From Deltaproteobacteria bacterium (GTDB lineage: Bacteria > Desulfobacterota > Binatia > DP-6), in the NCBI GenBank assembly GCA_005879245.1, contig VBLA01000007.1, positions 1 to 11,612 on the forward strand: 11,612 nt of DNA, in the 5' to 3' direction. The notes beneath the pieces were generated by a model, which worked only from the letters and a program-made list of their open reading frames with translations, made no database searches and was not told where the DNA came from. A program made the position numbers and the translations under genes. Every line of letters begins with the position of its first letter. Position 1 is the stretch's first letter. This document shows, piece by piece, positions 1 through 6,791 of the stretch.

Positions 1-110
1 GGAACGCCGAGCATGTGGACGCGCGACCTCGCCTACGCGGTTGCTACTGAACGTGCGTCGAGCCATGCCGCCGCAGGAGCGAACGTGAAGTCCACGAGGG
101 AGGCCTGCGC

Positions 111-605
111 ATGAAGCGACACGGGACCGTCGCGATCGTCTTCGCCATCGCCGCGTGCTGCTGCGGTACCAGAGCGCGGACGCCGGAGGCGGTCTCTCAG
201 CTACCGATCTTCGCCGGATACGGAGACCTCACGTGGAACCGGATCGTCCCCGACCTCGGGGCGAAGTCACCCGAGATCGCGATCCTTCGCGTCGACCCGA
301 CGACCCAGGCGACGCAGCTGATGATCCGCACGCCGTCCGCGATCCACGTGCGCAAGCATTGGCACACCGCCAACGAGACCCACACCATGATCCGCGGGAA
401 TGCGGTGCTCGAGTGCGACGGGCAGCGGGCCCCGCTCGGCCCTGGATCGTTCAACTTCATGCCGGCGAAGATGGTCCACGAGGCCTGGCTCCCGGCGGAC
501 TCCCTGACCTTCATCACCGTCGACCGTGCCTGGGACATCAACTGGGTGGAGGGCGCACCCACGGCGGCGGACCTCGGCAAGACGCCGCCCCCGCGGGCTC
601 GCTGA
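111..605 (+). CDS. Exported cupin-domain protein, probable lipoprotein
   Basis: A 164-residue protein with one cupin barrel, a fold that binds a metal ion and serves either in small-molecule enzymes or in ligand binding. The first cupin motif is visible as H83-W-H85, then E89 and G96 (HxHx3Ex6G). The second follows the P111-G112 turn and supplies H123. All four usual metal ligands (H83, H85, E89, H123) are therefore present. The N-terminus has a basic start, a short hydrophobic stretch and I13-A-A-C16, which fits a lipobox, so the protein is probably lipid-anchored in the periplasm; plain secretion is the alternative. The ATG at 111 has GGGAGG seven bases upstream. It converges on the alcohol dehydrogenase with only 15 bases between them. 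The substrate is not evident, and the single short barrel does not identify a named enzyme. Confidence 0.8.
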   Translation: MKRHGTVAIVFAIAACCCGTRARTPEAVSQLPIFAGYGDLTWNRIVPDLGAKSPEIAILRVDPTTQATQLMIRTPSAIHVRKHWHTANETHTMIRGNAVLECDGQRAPLGPGSFNFMPAKMVHEAWLPADSLTFITVDRAWDINWVEGAPTAADLGKTPPPRAR

Positions 606-620
606 CTCGGGGGCGCGTGC

Positions 621-1709
621 TCAGGACTCGAACACGACAACGCTCCGCGCCGCCGTCCCGCGCCGTAGTGCCTCGAAAGCGTCGTTCACGCGCTCGAGCG
701 GCAGGCGCGCCGAGATCATCTCGTCGAGGCGGAGGAGACCCTTCCGGTAGAGGTCGACGTAGCGGGGCATGTCGACCCGGAAGCGGTTCGATCCCATCAT
801 GCAGCCGAGGATCGTCTTCTCGCGCAGCACGATGTCCGCACCCGGGAGCTCGACGTTCGTCCCCATGGGCACGACGCCGATCATGACGATCGTCCCGCCC
901 TTGCGTGTCATGCGCACCGCCTGGCGGACCGTGGCCGGCGTCCCCAGCGCTTCGAAGGCATAGTCGACCCCGCCTGCCGTCATCTCGACGACGGACGGCA
1001 CCGGGTTCGCTTCTGCCGCGTTCACCCCATCGGTCGCGCCGAGATGGGCGGCCAGCTCGAGCTTCCAGGCAACGGTGTCGACGGCGACGATGCGGCCCGC
1101 GCCCGCGATGCGGCAGCCCTGGACGACGGAGAGGCCGATGCCGCCGCAGCCGATGACGGCGACGGTCGCTCCCGCGCGCACGCGGGCGGTGTTGAAGACG
1201 GCGCCGAGTCCGGTCGTGACGCCGCAGCCGATGAGGGCCACGCGGTCGAGCGGGACATCAGGACGGATCCGCACCAGCGCGTTCTCGTGCACCAGCATGC
1301 GCTCGGCGAAGGCGCTCAGGTGGGCGAACTGCGCGATCGGCTCGCCGTCCTGCGCGAGCCGCGGCGGCTCGTCCGGGCCGCGTATCGTCGTGGTGCCCTC
1401 GCAGAGGTTCGGGCGCCCGCCGACACAGTACTCGCACGTGCCGCAGAAGACCGAGAGGCAGCCGATCACGTGGTCACCAGGCGCCACGTGGCGCACCTCG
1501 CTGCCCACGGCCTCGACGACGCCCGCGGGCTCGTGGCCGAGGACGGTCGGAAGCGGACTGGGGAGCGAGCCTTGGAGGACGTGAAGGTCGCTGTGACAGA
1601 CCCCCGCCGCGGCGGTCCTCACCAGTACCTCGCGCGGTGCCGGTGCGTCGACCTGGACCTGCTCGATGCGGAGAGGCTCGCCGATCGTGCGCATGACGGC
1701 CCCTTTCAT
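621..1709 (-). CDS. Zinc-dependent alcohol dehydrogenase (MDR family)
   Basis: A 362-residue medium-chain dehydrogenase that should oxidise an alcohol to an aldehyde or ketone with NAD, in the cytoplasm. Catalytic zinc ligands are C38 (GVCHSD), H59 (GHE) and C161. The structural zinc site is C89, C92, C95 and C103. The Rossmann glycine motif GCGGIG lies at 187-192, and D211 at the end of the next strand points to NAD rather than NADP. Length and motif order match the class III-like or aryl/acyclic alcohol dehydrogenase group, which includes formaldehyde-type enzymes, but the substrate cannot be read from the sequence. The ATG at 1709 has AAGGAGG four bases upstream; the next Met, residue 6, has no such site. 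The gene looks intact. It stands alone on the minus strand, convergent with the cupin gene. Confidence 0.93.
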   Translation of the reverse strand: MKGAVMRTIGEPLRIEQVQVDAPAPREVLVRTAAAGVCHSDLHVLQGSLPSPLPTVLGHEPAGVVEAVGSEVRHVAPGDHVIGCLSVFCGTCEYCVGGRPNLCEGTTTIRGPDEPPRLAQDGEPIAQFAHLSAFAERMLVHENALVRIRPDVPLDRVALIGCGVTTGLGAVFNTARVRAGATVAVIGCGGIGLSVVQGCRIAGAGRIVAVDTVAWKLELAAHLGATDGVNAAEANPVPSVVEMTAGGVDYAFEALGTPATVRQAVRMTRKGGTIVMIGVVPMGTNVELPGADIVLREKTILGCMMGSNRFRVDMPRYVDLYRKGLLRLDEMISARLPLERVNDAFEALRRGTAARSVVVFES

Positions 1710-2004
1710 TGCGCCTCCTTTCCGAACTCCGGCTCGACGGATTCTAGCTCCCGATACGGGACTTCATCTAGCGACGCGAGAACCGGTCGCGAGGCGGGTG
1801 CTCGGGTGGGAGGTCGAGGAGATGTCGGATGCCCACGGTCGAGTTCGTCTTGTGCCGGTCCGTAGGCTGTGGCATCGAAGCTCCAGCGAGTCACGATCCC
1901 AGTCGCCCGGCGACGCTTCCTGCCCCGCGAGGGCGTTTGAGATCACGGCCACACCGGCCGCTGTCGAACGCGGGAGCGGCGTACGGACATGAAGGAGAGA
2001 GACG
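1710..2004. other. Divergent intergenic region, 295 bp
   Basis: This spacer lies between the minus-strand alcohol dehydrogenase and the plus-strand secreted protein, so it should hold both promoters. The only clear signals are the two ribosome binding sites at its ends: AAGGAGG before the dehydrogenase, and AAGGAG at 1992-1997 before the secreted protein, seven bases from its ATG. No convincing -35/-10 pair stands out. Short open frames exist on both strands, but none has a recognisable protein sequence. Confidence 0.5.
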
Positions 2005-2970
2005 ATGAGAAGGCATCGCTCGTGGACTGGGGTGACGGCGTTGGTGTTTGCGACGGCCGGGATCTTCGGCTCGCACGTCGCCGCGGCGAAGGCGACCCAC
2101 TCGTGCAAGACGACGGCAGAACGGGGACTACGCGCCTGCCGGGCTGCCGCACAGAGTGACAAATGGCTCGCCCTGGGGAAGTGCGCCGACCTTTCCGATC
2201 CCACGGCGAAAGACGCGTGTGACAAGCAAGCGGCGGCGGACACGACAGACGCACTGAAGAGTTGCAAGGAGCAGGACGGCTTGCGGCAGATGGTCTGCAA
2301 ACGGCTGGGGCCAGCCCCCTACGTCCCGCTCATCGCCCCGGCGAACTTCACCCATAGCACCACGATCGACAATCCCTACTTCCCCCTGCCGCCGGGCATG
2401 ACGTTTGTCTACGAGGGGACGGTCACGGAGGATCCGGGAGGCTTCGAGCACGACGAGTTCATCGTGACTCACACCACCAGGGTGATTCTGGGTGTCACCT
2501 GCGTCGAAGTCCACGACATTCGAGAGCTCAACGGCGCTCTTGCGGAAGACACGCGCGATTGGTTTGCCCAGGACGACGGCGGCAACGTGTGGTACTTCGG
2601 CGAGAACACGACCCTGATCGACGACCGGGGATTGCCCGTCGACCTGTCGGGCACCTGGACGGCCGGTGTGGGTGGCGCCCAGCCGGGCCTCGTCATGGAG
2701 GCTCACCCTGCCATCGGGGACTTCTACCGCCAGGAGTTCCTGCTCGGGGAGGCCGAGGACGTGGCGGAAGTGTCGAGTCTCACCGATACTGTCAGCGTTC
2801 CCTTCCCCCCCGGCACGTTCAACAACTGCCTGAAGACCACCGAGTCTGCTCCCATATCGCCTGGGGACGTCTCGCCCAAGTACTACTTCGCGGGCGTCGG
2901 CAACTTGCTGACGGTTGAGGCGAACGGGGACCGATCGGAGCTCATCCGGATCGAGCCCAACATGGAGTGA
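2005..2970 (+). CDS. Secreted two-module protein with Cys-rich N-terminus, function unknown
   Basis: A 321-residue protein that I do not recognise as a named family. Residues 1 to about 28 form a signal peptide (basic start, hydrophobic core, AAA before the likely cut). Residues 34-98 hold six cysteines at 34, 45, 60, 72, 87 and 98 in a small, charged, Ala-rich, probably helical segment, which suggests disulphides in the periplasm or outside the cell. Residues about 108-318 form a second module rich in beta-type sequence, beginning with NPYFPLPPG (123-131) and containing GVTCVEVHD, DWFAQDDGGNVWYFGE and PPGTF-NNCLKT, with two more cysteines at 166 and 275. Proteins with this second module are familiar as uncharacterised secreted proteins of environmental bacteria. 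AAGGAG precedes the ATG at a good distance. It converges on the P450 with a 7-base gap. Confidence 0.8.
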   Translation: MRRHRSWTGVTALVFATAGIFGSHVAAAKATHSCKTTAERGLRACRAAAQSDKWLALGKCADLSDPTAKDACDKQAAADTTDALKSCKEQDGLRQMVCKRLGPAPYVPLIAPANFTHSTTIDNPYFPLPPGMTFVYEGTVTEDPGGFEHDEFIVTHTTRVILGVTCVEVHDIRELNGALAEDTRDWFAQDDGGNVWYFGENTTLIDDRGLPVDLSGTWTAGVGGAQPGLVMEAHPAIGDFYRQEFLLGEAEDVAEVSSLTDTVSVPFPPGTFNNCLKTTESAPISPGDVSPKYYFAGVGNLLTVEANGDRSELIRIEPNME

Positions 2971-2977
2971 TGGGGGC

Positions 2978-4207
2978 TCACGGGCGCGGCCAGCTGAGCG
3001 GAAGTGCCTCGAGCCCACGCAGGAAGATCATCGGCTTCCAGCGTGGTTCCGACGACGCGAGCCCCAGGCCCGGCAGCCGCCGGAACACGGTGTCGAGGAC
3101 GACGCGCGCCTCGAGCCGCGCGAGCCACGCGCCCAGGCAGAAGTGGATCCCCCACGCGAATGCCACGTGGCGCTCGGCCGGGCGGCGGACGTCGAGCGTG
3201 TCGGGATCGGGAAACTGCCGGGGGTCGCGGTTGGCCGACGCCATGAAGGGCATGACCATGTCCCCCCGGCGAATCGTCCGGTCGTGCCAGGGGACGTCTT
3301 CCGTCGCGACCTTCACGGTGGCCGGCACGGGACCGTCGTAGCGGAGGCACTCCTCGACGGCGCCGTGGAGCAGCGAGGGATCGGCCCGCAGGAGCGCCGT
3401 CTGGGCGGGATGGCCGAGCAGGTGGAAGAGGCCGTTCCCGAGCAGGTTCGTCGTCGTCTCGTGCCCCGCGAAGAGCAGGAGAATGCAGTTCGCGACCACC
3501 TCGTCGTGCGTCAGGCGGTCGCCCTCGTGCTCCGCGCGGAGCATGAGACTCATCAGGTCGTCTCGCGGGCGGCGCGCGCGCTCGCGGAGGAGCGTGCGGA
3601 AGTAGTCGACCAGCCCGGCGATGCCGGTGCTCGCCTCGGCGAAGTTGTCGCGCTCGTCGACCGCCCCGCCGAGGTAGGCCGCCAGGCGATCGGACCAGGT
3701 TTTGATCGGCTCGAGGTCCTCCTCCGGGGCGCCCATCAACCCGGCGATGACCGTCGCCGGGAGGGGGAAGGCGAGCTCCCGGATGAAGTCCATGGCGCCG
3801 CGCGCGACGACGCGGTCGAGGAGCGCGTCGACGGTTCGCTGGACGCGATCGCGGCTCGTCTCGAGCTGTTTCGGCGTGAACGAGCTCTACAGGAGGCTCC
3901 GCAGGCGGTCGTGGTCGGGAGGGTCGCGGAAGACGAGCCAGTGGCCCAGCACGTCGGCGACCGCCCGCACCGCGGGGCGGTCACTCGCGTACCGGTCGTC
4001 GATCTTGCGGAAGCGATCGGAGGAGAACGTGTCGGGGCGGTTGAAGATCTCGACGACGTCCTCGAAGCGCGTGACCACCCAGGCGTTGAGACTCTCGCTC
4101 CAGTGCACTGGGTCGTGGTCCCGGAGCCGGGCGTAGAGCGGGAATGGGTCCTGGACGTTCTGCCAGGACTTGAGATCGAGATCCGTCTCGCGACTGGTCT
4201 CGCGCAC
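2978..4207 (-). pseudogene. Cytochrome P450 interrupted by an in-frame TAG
   Basis: A 410-codon frame, the normal length of a soluble bacterial P450, with a single amber codon at 3887-3889 (codon 107). The part before it (106 residues from a GTG at 4207) carries the usual N-terminal P450 sequence ending DPPDHDRLRSLL. After the TAG the same frame continues SSFTPKQLE and on to the end, matching the common RLRSLV-x-x-AFTP region. Counted across the TAG, the I-helix motif AGHETT is at about 247-252, the ExxR pair at E286 and R289, and the heme-binding Cys at 357 in FAWGIHFCLG. Everything needed for catalysis is intact downstream. The product would be a monooxygenase using ferredoxin partners not encoded here. 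Readings: nonsense mutation (for example CAG to TAG), sequencing error, or readthrough. A fragment from Met 3793 would lack the N-terminal third. It is transcribed divergently from the nitrile hydratase. Confidence 0.85.
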
Positions 4208-4307
4208 CGCGGCGGATACTACTCGCGGCGGTCGCCCGCGTCACGGGTGGCGGCGATGCGCCTGGCACGCGGCCGACGTCCATGGTAGCCCTGCCCCTCG
4301 GAGCACG

Positions 4308-4937
4308 ATGAACGGTCTCCACGACATGGGTGGGATGGACGGGTTCGGCCCGGTCCAGGTGGAGAAGCGCGAGCCGGTGTTCCACCATCGCTGGGAGCGC
4401 CGGGTCTTCGGCCTGGTCGGGGGGAGTGCGACCCGGCGGCTCGCCGGTCCGACCGACGCCTTCCGCTTCGCGATCGAGCGCATGCGGCCGTCGCACTACC
4501 TCCGGGCTTCATACTATGAACGCTGGCTCACGGCGCTGGCGACGTTGCTGGTCGAGAAGGGCGTGGTGACGCGCGAGGAGCTCGTCGGGCGTGCCGGCGG
4601 CAGCTTCCCGCTGTCGCAGCCGGTGCCCCCGCTCCACATCCCGACGTCGACGGGTTCCCAAGCGCCGCTCTTCGTCGTCGGTGACTTCGTGGAGGTCCGG
4701 AACGACCATCCCGGCGGGCACACGCGCTGCCCGCGCTATGTGCGCGGGAAGCGCGGCACGATCGTTCGGGTCGACGGGGCCTTCCGGCTGCCCGACGTCG
4801 CGGCCCACCGCGACGTGCCCTGTGCGGAACCGGCGTACAGCGTGCGCTTCTCGGCGCGCGAGCTCTGGTGCACCGCCGCGGGGGCCACCGAGACCATCCA
4901 CGTGGATCTCTGGGAGAGCTACCTGAAGCCCGCATGA
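4308..4937 (+). CDS. nthB: Nitrile hydratase beta subunit
   Basis: A 209-residue beta chain of nitrile hydratase, the cytoplasmic enzyme that adds water to a nitrile to give the amide. The start is fixed by the family's characteristic N-terminus, [14 protein letters not shown]; longer upstream frames from a TTG at 4170 lack homology. The N-terminal helical part includes W29-E-R-R-V-F and S69? -type aromatic residues in the ASYYERWL segment (67-74). The C-terminal barrel includes H138-T-R140-C-P-R-Y-x-R-G-K at 138-148, where an arginine of this region contacts the active-site cysteine of alpha in known structures, and ends with [14 protein letters not shown] lies four bases before the ATG. Its TGA overlaps the alpha ATG as ATGA, so the two are translationally coupled. 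The protein looks complete. Confidence 0.95.
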   Translation: MNGLHDMGGMDGFGPVQVEKREPVFHHRWERRVFGLVGGSATRRLAGPTDAFRFAIERMRPSHYLRASYYERWLTALATLLVEKGVVTREELVGRAGGSFPLSQPVPPLHIPTSTGSQAPLFVVGDFVEVRNDHPGGHTRCPRYVRGKRGTIVRVDGAFRLPDVAAHRDVPCAEPAYSVRFSARELWCTAAGATETIHVDLWESYLKPA

Positions 4938-5884
4938 GCGCGTCGGAGGAGCGGCACGACCACGGCCCGAAGGGTGACCATCACCACCCGGCCCCGCTGA
5001 CCGACGTCGAGGTGCGGACCCGGGCCCTCGAGGAGCTGCTGCGCGAGAAGGGGCTCGTCGACGAGAGCTTCATCGACGCCGTCGTCAGTGCCTACGAGAA
5101 CGACATCGGCCCCATGAACGGCGCGCGCGTCGTGGCCCGTGCCTGGGTCGATCCGGCGTACCGGCGACGCCTGCTCGCCGACGCGACGGCTGCGATCGGC
5201 GAGCTCGGCTACGCCGGGCCCGAAGGCGACCACATGGTCGTGGTCGAGAACACGGAGGCGGTGCACAACGTCGTCGTGTGCACGCTCTGCTCGTGTTACC
5301 CCTGGCCGGTGCTCGGCCTGCCCCCGACCTGGTACAAGAGCGCCGCGTACCGGTCGCGGCTCGTCCGCGAGCCGCGCGTGGTCCTGCGCGAGATGGGTCT
5401 CGACCTGCCGGAGAGCGTCGAGATCCGCGTCTGGGACTCGAGCGCGGAGATCCGCTACCTGGTTCTGCCCGAACGGCCCGCGGGGGGGGCAGGGAGTTGC
5501 CGCGCCGGTTGTCGTGGGCTCGGAGGTCGCGCAGATGGGTGGGCCGGCGGCCCTTCCGCGCCGGAACGGCGAGCTCGTGTTCGAAGCGCCGTGGCAGGGG
5601 CGGGTGTTCGGCCTGGCGCTCGGCGTCGTCCGGCACCTCGGGCTCCCGTGGCACGAGTTCCAGCAGCGCCTGATCGCCGAGATCGGCGCGCATCCCGACG
5701 CACCGTACTACGATTGCTGGCTCGCGGCGCTCGAGCGGCTCGTGGTCGAGCACGGGGTTGCAGCACCCGCGGAGCTTGCCGCGGCGGAAGGCGCGGTACG
5801 GCGCGAATCGCGGTCGTGAGACGCGCCGTCGGGCGTCAGGACGACCGGCGCCGGAGATCGTATAGCTCCGTCCGTCGCGGATAG
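4934..5884 (+). CDS. nthA: Nitrile hydratase alpha subunit, cobalt type, C-terminus out of frame
   Basis: The catalytic, metal-binding chain of nitrile hydratase. Conserved sequence runs from residue 1 to about 184. The metal site is C116-T-L-C119-S-C121; Thr between the first two cysteines marks the cobalt type, Ser the iron type. The last two cysteines are normally oxidised to sulfinic and sulfenic acids. The N-terminus is His-rich (HDH and HHH within the first 18 residues), as in some cobalt-type chains. The family tail after RPAG (usually TEGxSEEELAxLVTRDxMIG) is absent: from the G8 run at 5482-5489 the frame becomes Arg/Gly-rich and continues 132 residues to 5884, entirely overlapping the activator in another frame. 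That part is probably not a genuine protein. Frame +1 after the run reads [12 protein letters not shown], which weakly resembles the missing tail. Likely a frameshift, an error in the G run, or a real alpha-activator fusion. Confidence 0.85.
   Translation: MSASEERHDHGPKGDHHHPAPLTDVEVRTRALEELLREKGLVDESFIDAVVSAYENDIGPMNGARVVARAWVDPAYRRRLLADATAAIGELGYAGPEGDHMVVVENTEAVHNVVVCTLCSCYPWPVLGLPPTWYKSAAYRSRLVREPRVVLREMGLDLPESVEIRVWDSSAEIRYLVLPERPAGGAGSCRAGCRGLGGRADGWAGGPSAPERRARVRSAVAGAGVRPGARRRPAPRAPVARVPAAPDRRDRRASRRTVLRLLARGARAARGRARGCSTRGACRGGRRGTARIAVVRRAVGRQDDRRRRSYSSVRRG
5482..5489 (+). other. Run of eight G at the alpha-chain frame break
   Basis: This homopolymer sits exactly where the alpha subunit stops resembling its family. 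With seven G the alpha frame would pass into the activator frame without a stop codon, giving a single protein of 294 residues. Such runs are common places for sequencing indels and for real slippage. Confidence 0.7.
5522..5526 (+). promoter_or_regulatory. Ribosome binding site of the nitrile hydratase activator
   Basis: GGAGG lies eight bases before the ATG at 5535. It decides the start of the activator and shows that the activator can be translated on its own, whatever happens to the alpha frame. Confidence 0.6.
5535..5819 (+). CDS. Nitrile hydratase activator (accessory protein, beta-like)
   Basis: A 94-residue homologue of the small accessory proteins that follow nitrile hydratase genes. 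In cobalt-type systems these bind the alpha chain and help insert cobalt and oxidise the cysteines. They resemble the N-terminal half of the beta subunit, and that is visible here: [14 protein letters not shown] (7-20), [18 protein letters not shown] (22-39), and [19 protein letters not shown] (57-75), which mirrors [18 protein letters not shown] of the beta chain upstream. The ATG at 5535 has its own GGAGG. The frame is also open upstream to the G8 run and beyond, so an N-terminal fusion to alpha is possible if one base differs there. Its C-terminus (after residue 80) is short and charged. The presence of the activator supports cobalt as the metal. Confidence 0.85.
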   Translation: MGGPAALPRRNGELVFEAPWQGRVFGLALGVVRHLGLPWHEFQQRLIAEIGAHPDAPYYDCWLAALERLVVEHGVAAPAELAAAEGAVRRESRS

Positions 5885-6183
5885 GCCCCCAACGACGCGA
5901 CTGTCAAGGTGGGCGGTGCGCCCAGCGAGGGGCGGGCGAGGGGGAGAGCAACGGCGCGGGCTGGCACCGGTATTGCTTGATTTCTGGGGATTGCGGGTGA
6001 CGACCGTCGCGCTACCATGGTGGTACCTTTCGAGTCTGGTGCCCGGGCGCGACGCCTGCGCGCTGCGATAGCGAACCGGTCGCTCCGAAGGTGACCGCGC
6101 GCGCGAAGGACTCCGCCTTCGGATTCGGCCGCTTTCTTCGCGGGGGGGCGCGCACGGGCCGAAAGGGAAAAGGAGGTAGAGCG
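5885..6183. other. Intergenic region upstream of the lipoprotein gene
   Basis: About 300 bp between the nitrile hydratase operon and the lipoprotein gene. Parts are less GC-rich than the coding sequence. TTGCGG at 5991-5996 followed 16 bases later by TACCAT is a weak promoter-like pair on the plus strand. A longer open frame from 6091 runs into the lipoprotein, but its first 31 residues look like translated leader. No hairpin with a T-run was found after the nitrile hydratase genes. Confidence 0.3.
6171..6177 (+). promoter_or_regulatory. Strong ribosome binding site of the lipoprotein gene
   Basis: AGGAGGT lies six bases before the ATG at 6184. It decides between this start and the earlier possible start at 6091. 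Confidence 0.75.
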
Positions 6184-6675
6184 ATGACTCGATCCGCGAC
6201 AGGCTCGTCTGCAGGGAAGCTCCTGGCCGCCATCCTCGTGCTTTCTCTGGCCGGGTGCACCGCGCTCACCACCCAGGTGCTGGTCAACGAGAGCGGTCGG
6301 CCGCGACCCGCCGGCACCGTCCACTGCTCGGGCAGCGAATGGACGGACAACTCCCTGATCGCCGTGGTCCCGATACCGATCATCGGCCTCGCGATGCCGA
6401 CCCAGGAGCTCAACGAGATCAAGAGCGACGACGTCCTCAGTGCCTGCGGGCCGAGCGACCGGCTCACCAACCGGCACGTGGAAGTGAATCGGGCCATGTG
6501 CATCCCGACGGTGCTGACCCGAGTCCTTTCGCTCGGAGTCTGGCAGTGGTGCCCGGCCGACGTGTCCTGGGACGCGGACGTGATCCCGCCGGCGACGCGA
6601 GCCGGGGCGGGCGGGGCACCGGCCGGGGCACCCATCGATGAGGCGCCGCGTCCGTACGGCTCGAGTCTGCGCTGA
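6184..6675 (+). CDS. Small lipoprotein of unknown function
   Basis: A 163-residue protein that begins with a classical lipoprotein signal: basic start, hydrophobic stretch LLAAILVLSLAGC, lipobox L22-A-G-C25. After processing it would be anchored by Cys25 to the inner or outer membrane; the residue after the Cys is Thr, which in proteobacteria does not signal inner-membrane retention. The mature part (about 138 residues) has cysteines in VHCSGSEW, SACGPSD, AMCIPT and WQWCPADV, so disulphides are possible. It also has a hydrophobic central stretch, IAVVPIPIIGLAMPTQEL, and a low-complexity Ala/Gly/Pro-rich C-terminus. I do not recognise the family. A strong SD supports the start. It stands alone: 116 bases separate it from the next gene. 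Confidence 0.75.
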   Translation: MTRSATGSSAGKLLAAILVLSLAGCTALTTQVLVNESGRPRPAGTVHCSGSEWTDNSLIAVVPIPIIGLAMPTQELNEIKSDDVLSACGPSDRLTNRHVEVNRAMCIPTVLTRVLSLGVWQWCPADVSWDADVIPPATRAGAGGAPAGAPIDEAPRPYGSSLR

Positions 6676-6704
6676 GCCGGCGGCGCTCGATCGTGGACGG
6701 GGGC

Positions 6705-6776
6705 GGGCCGGAACCGATGTGACACGTCGGCCCCGCGTCACACCGCGTTGACAGGGCTCGGGCGGGCGGGCGAGAA
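6705..6776 (+). promoter_or_regulatory. Possible promoter with inverted repeats before the methyltransferase-SDR pair
   Basis: A perfect -35 hexamer TTGACA is at 6748-6753. Five bases before it ends an inverted repeat, TGTGAC (6718-6723) and GTCACA (6737-6742) with 13 bases between. A second, interleaved pair is GGGCCG (6705-6710) and CGGCCC (6728-6733). No good -10 box follows at 16-18 bases. The repeats could be an activator or repressor site, or part of a terminator for the lipoprotein gene, although there is no T-run. Confidence 0.3.
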
Positions 6777-6791
6777 CTCGTCCGAGCCCCC

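Noticed and set aside
1..114. Plus-strand frame open from the window edge, ending in an ATGA overlap with the cupin gene
   Set aside because: The 37 visible residues (GTPSMWTRDLAYAVATERAS onward) resemble no family that I know, and the ATGA overlap can be chance. It may be the end of an upstream gene, but the evidence is too thin to call.
1706..1894. 62-residue minus-strand frame overlapping the alcohol dehydrogenase start as ATGA
   Set aside because: It starts with GTG without an SD, has Pro/Arg-rich low-complexity sequence, and its last residues simply translate the dehydrogenase SD. No homology is recognisable.
2915..4288. 457-residue plus-strand open frame
   Set aside because: It lies opposite the P450 and is Arg/Val/Glu-rich, typical of the antisense of GC-rich genes; the P450 motifs on the other strand are decisive.
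4208..4307. Search for a promoter or operator between the P450 and nitrile hydratase genes
   Set aside because: No convincing -35/-10 pair, palindrome or riboswitch-like (including cobalamin) structure was found in these 100 bases.
5486..5884. C-terminal 132 residues of the alpha-chain open frame as a genuine domain
   Set aside because: Arg/Gly/Ala-rich composition, and it overlaps the well-supported activator in another frame.
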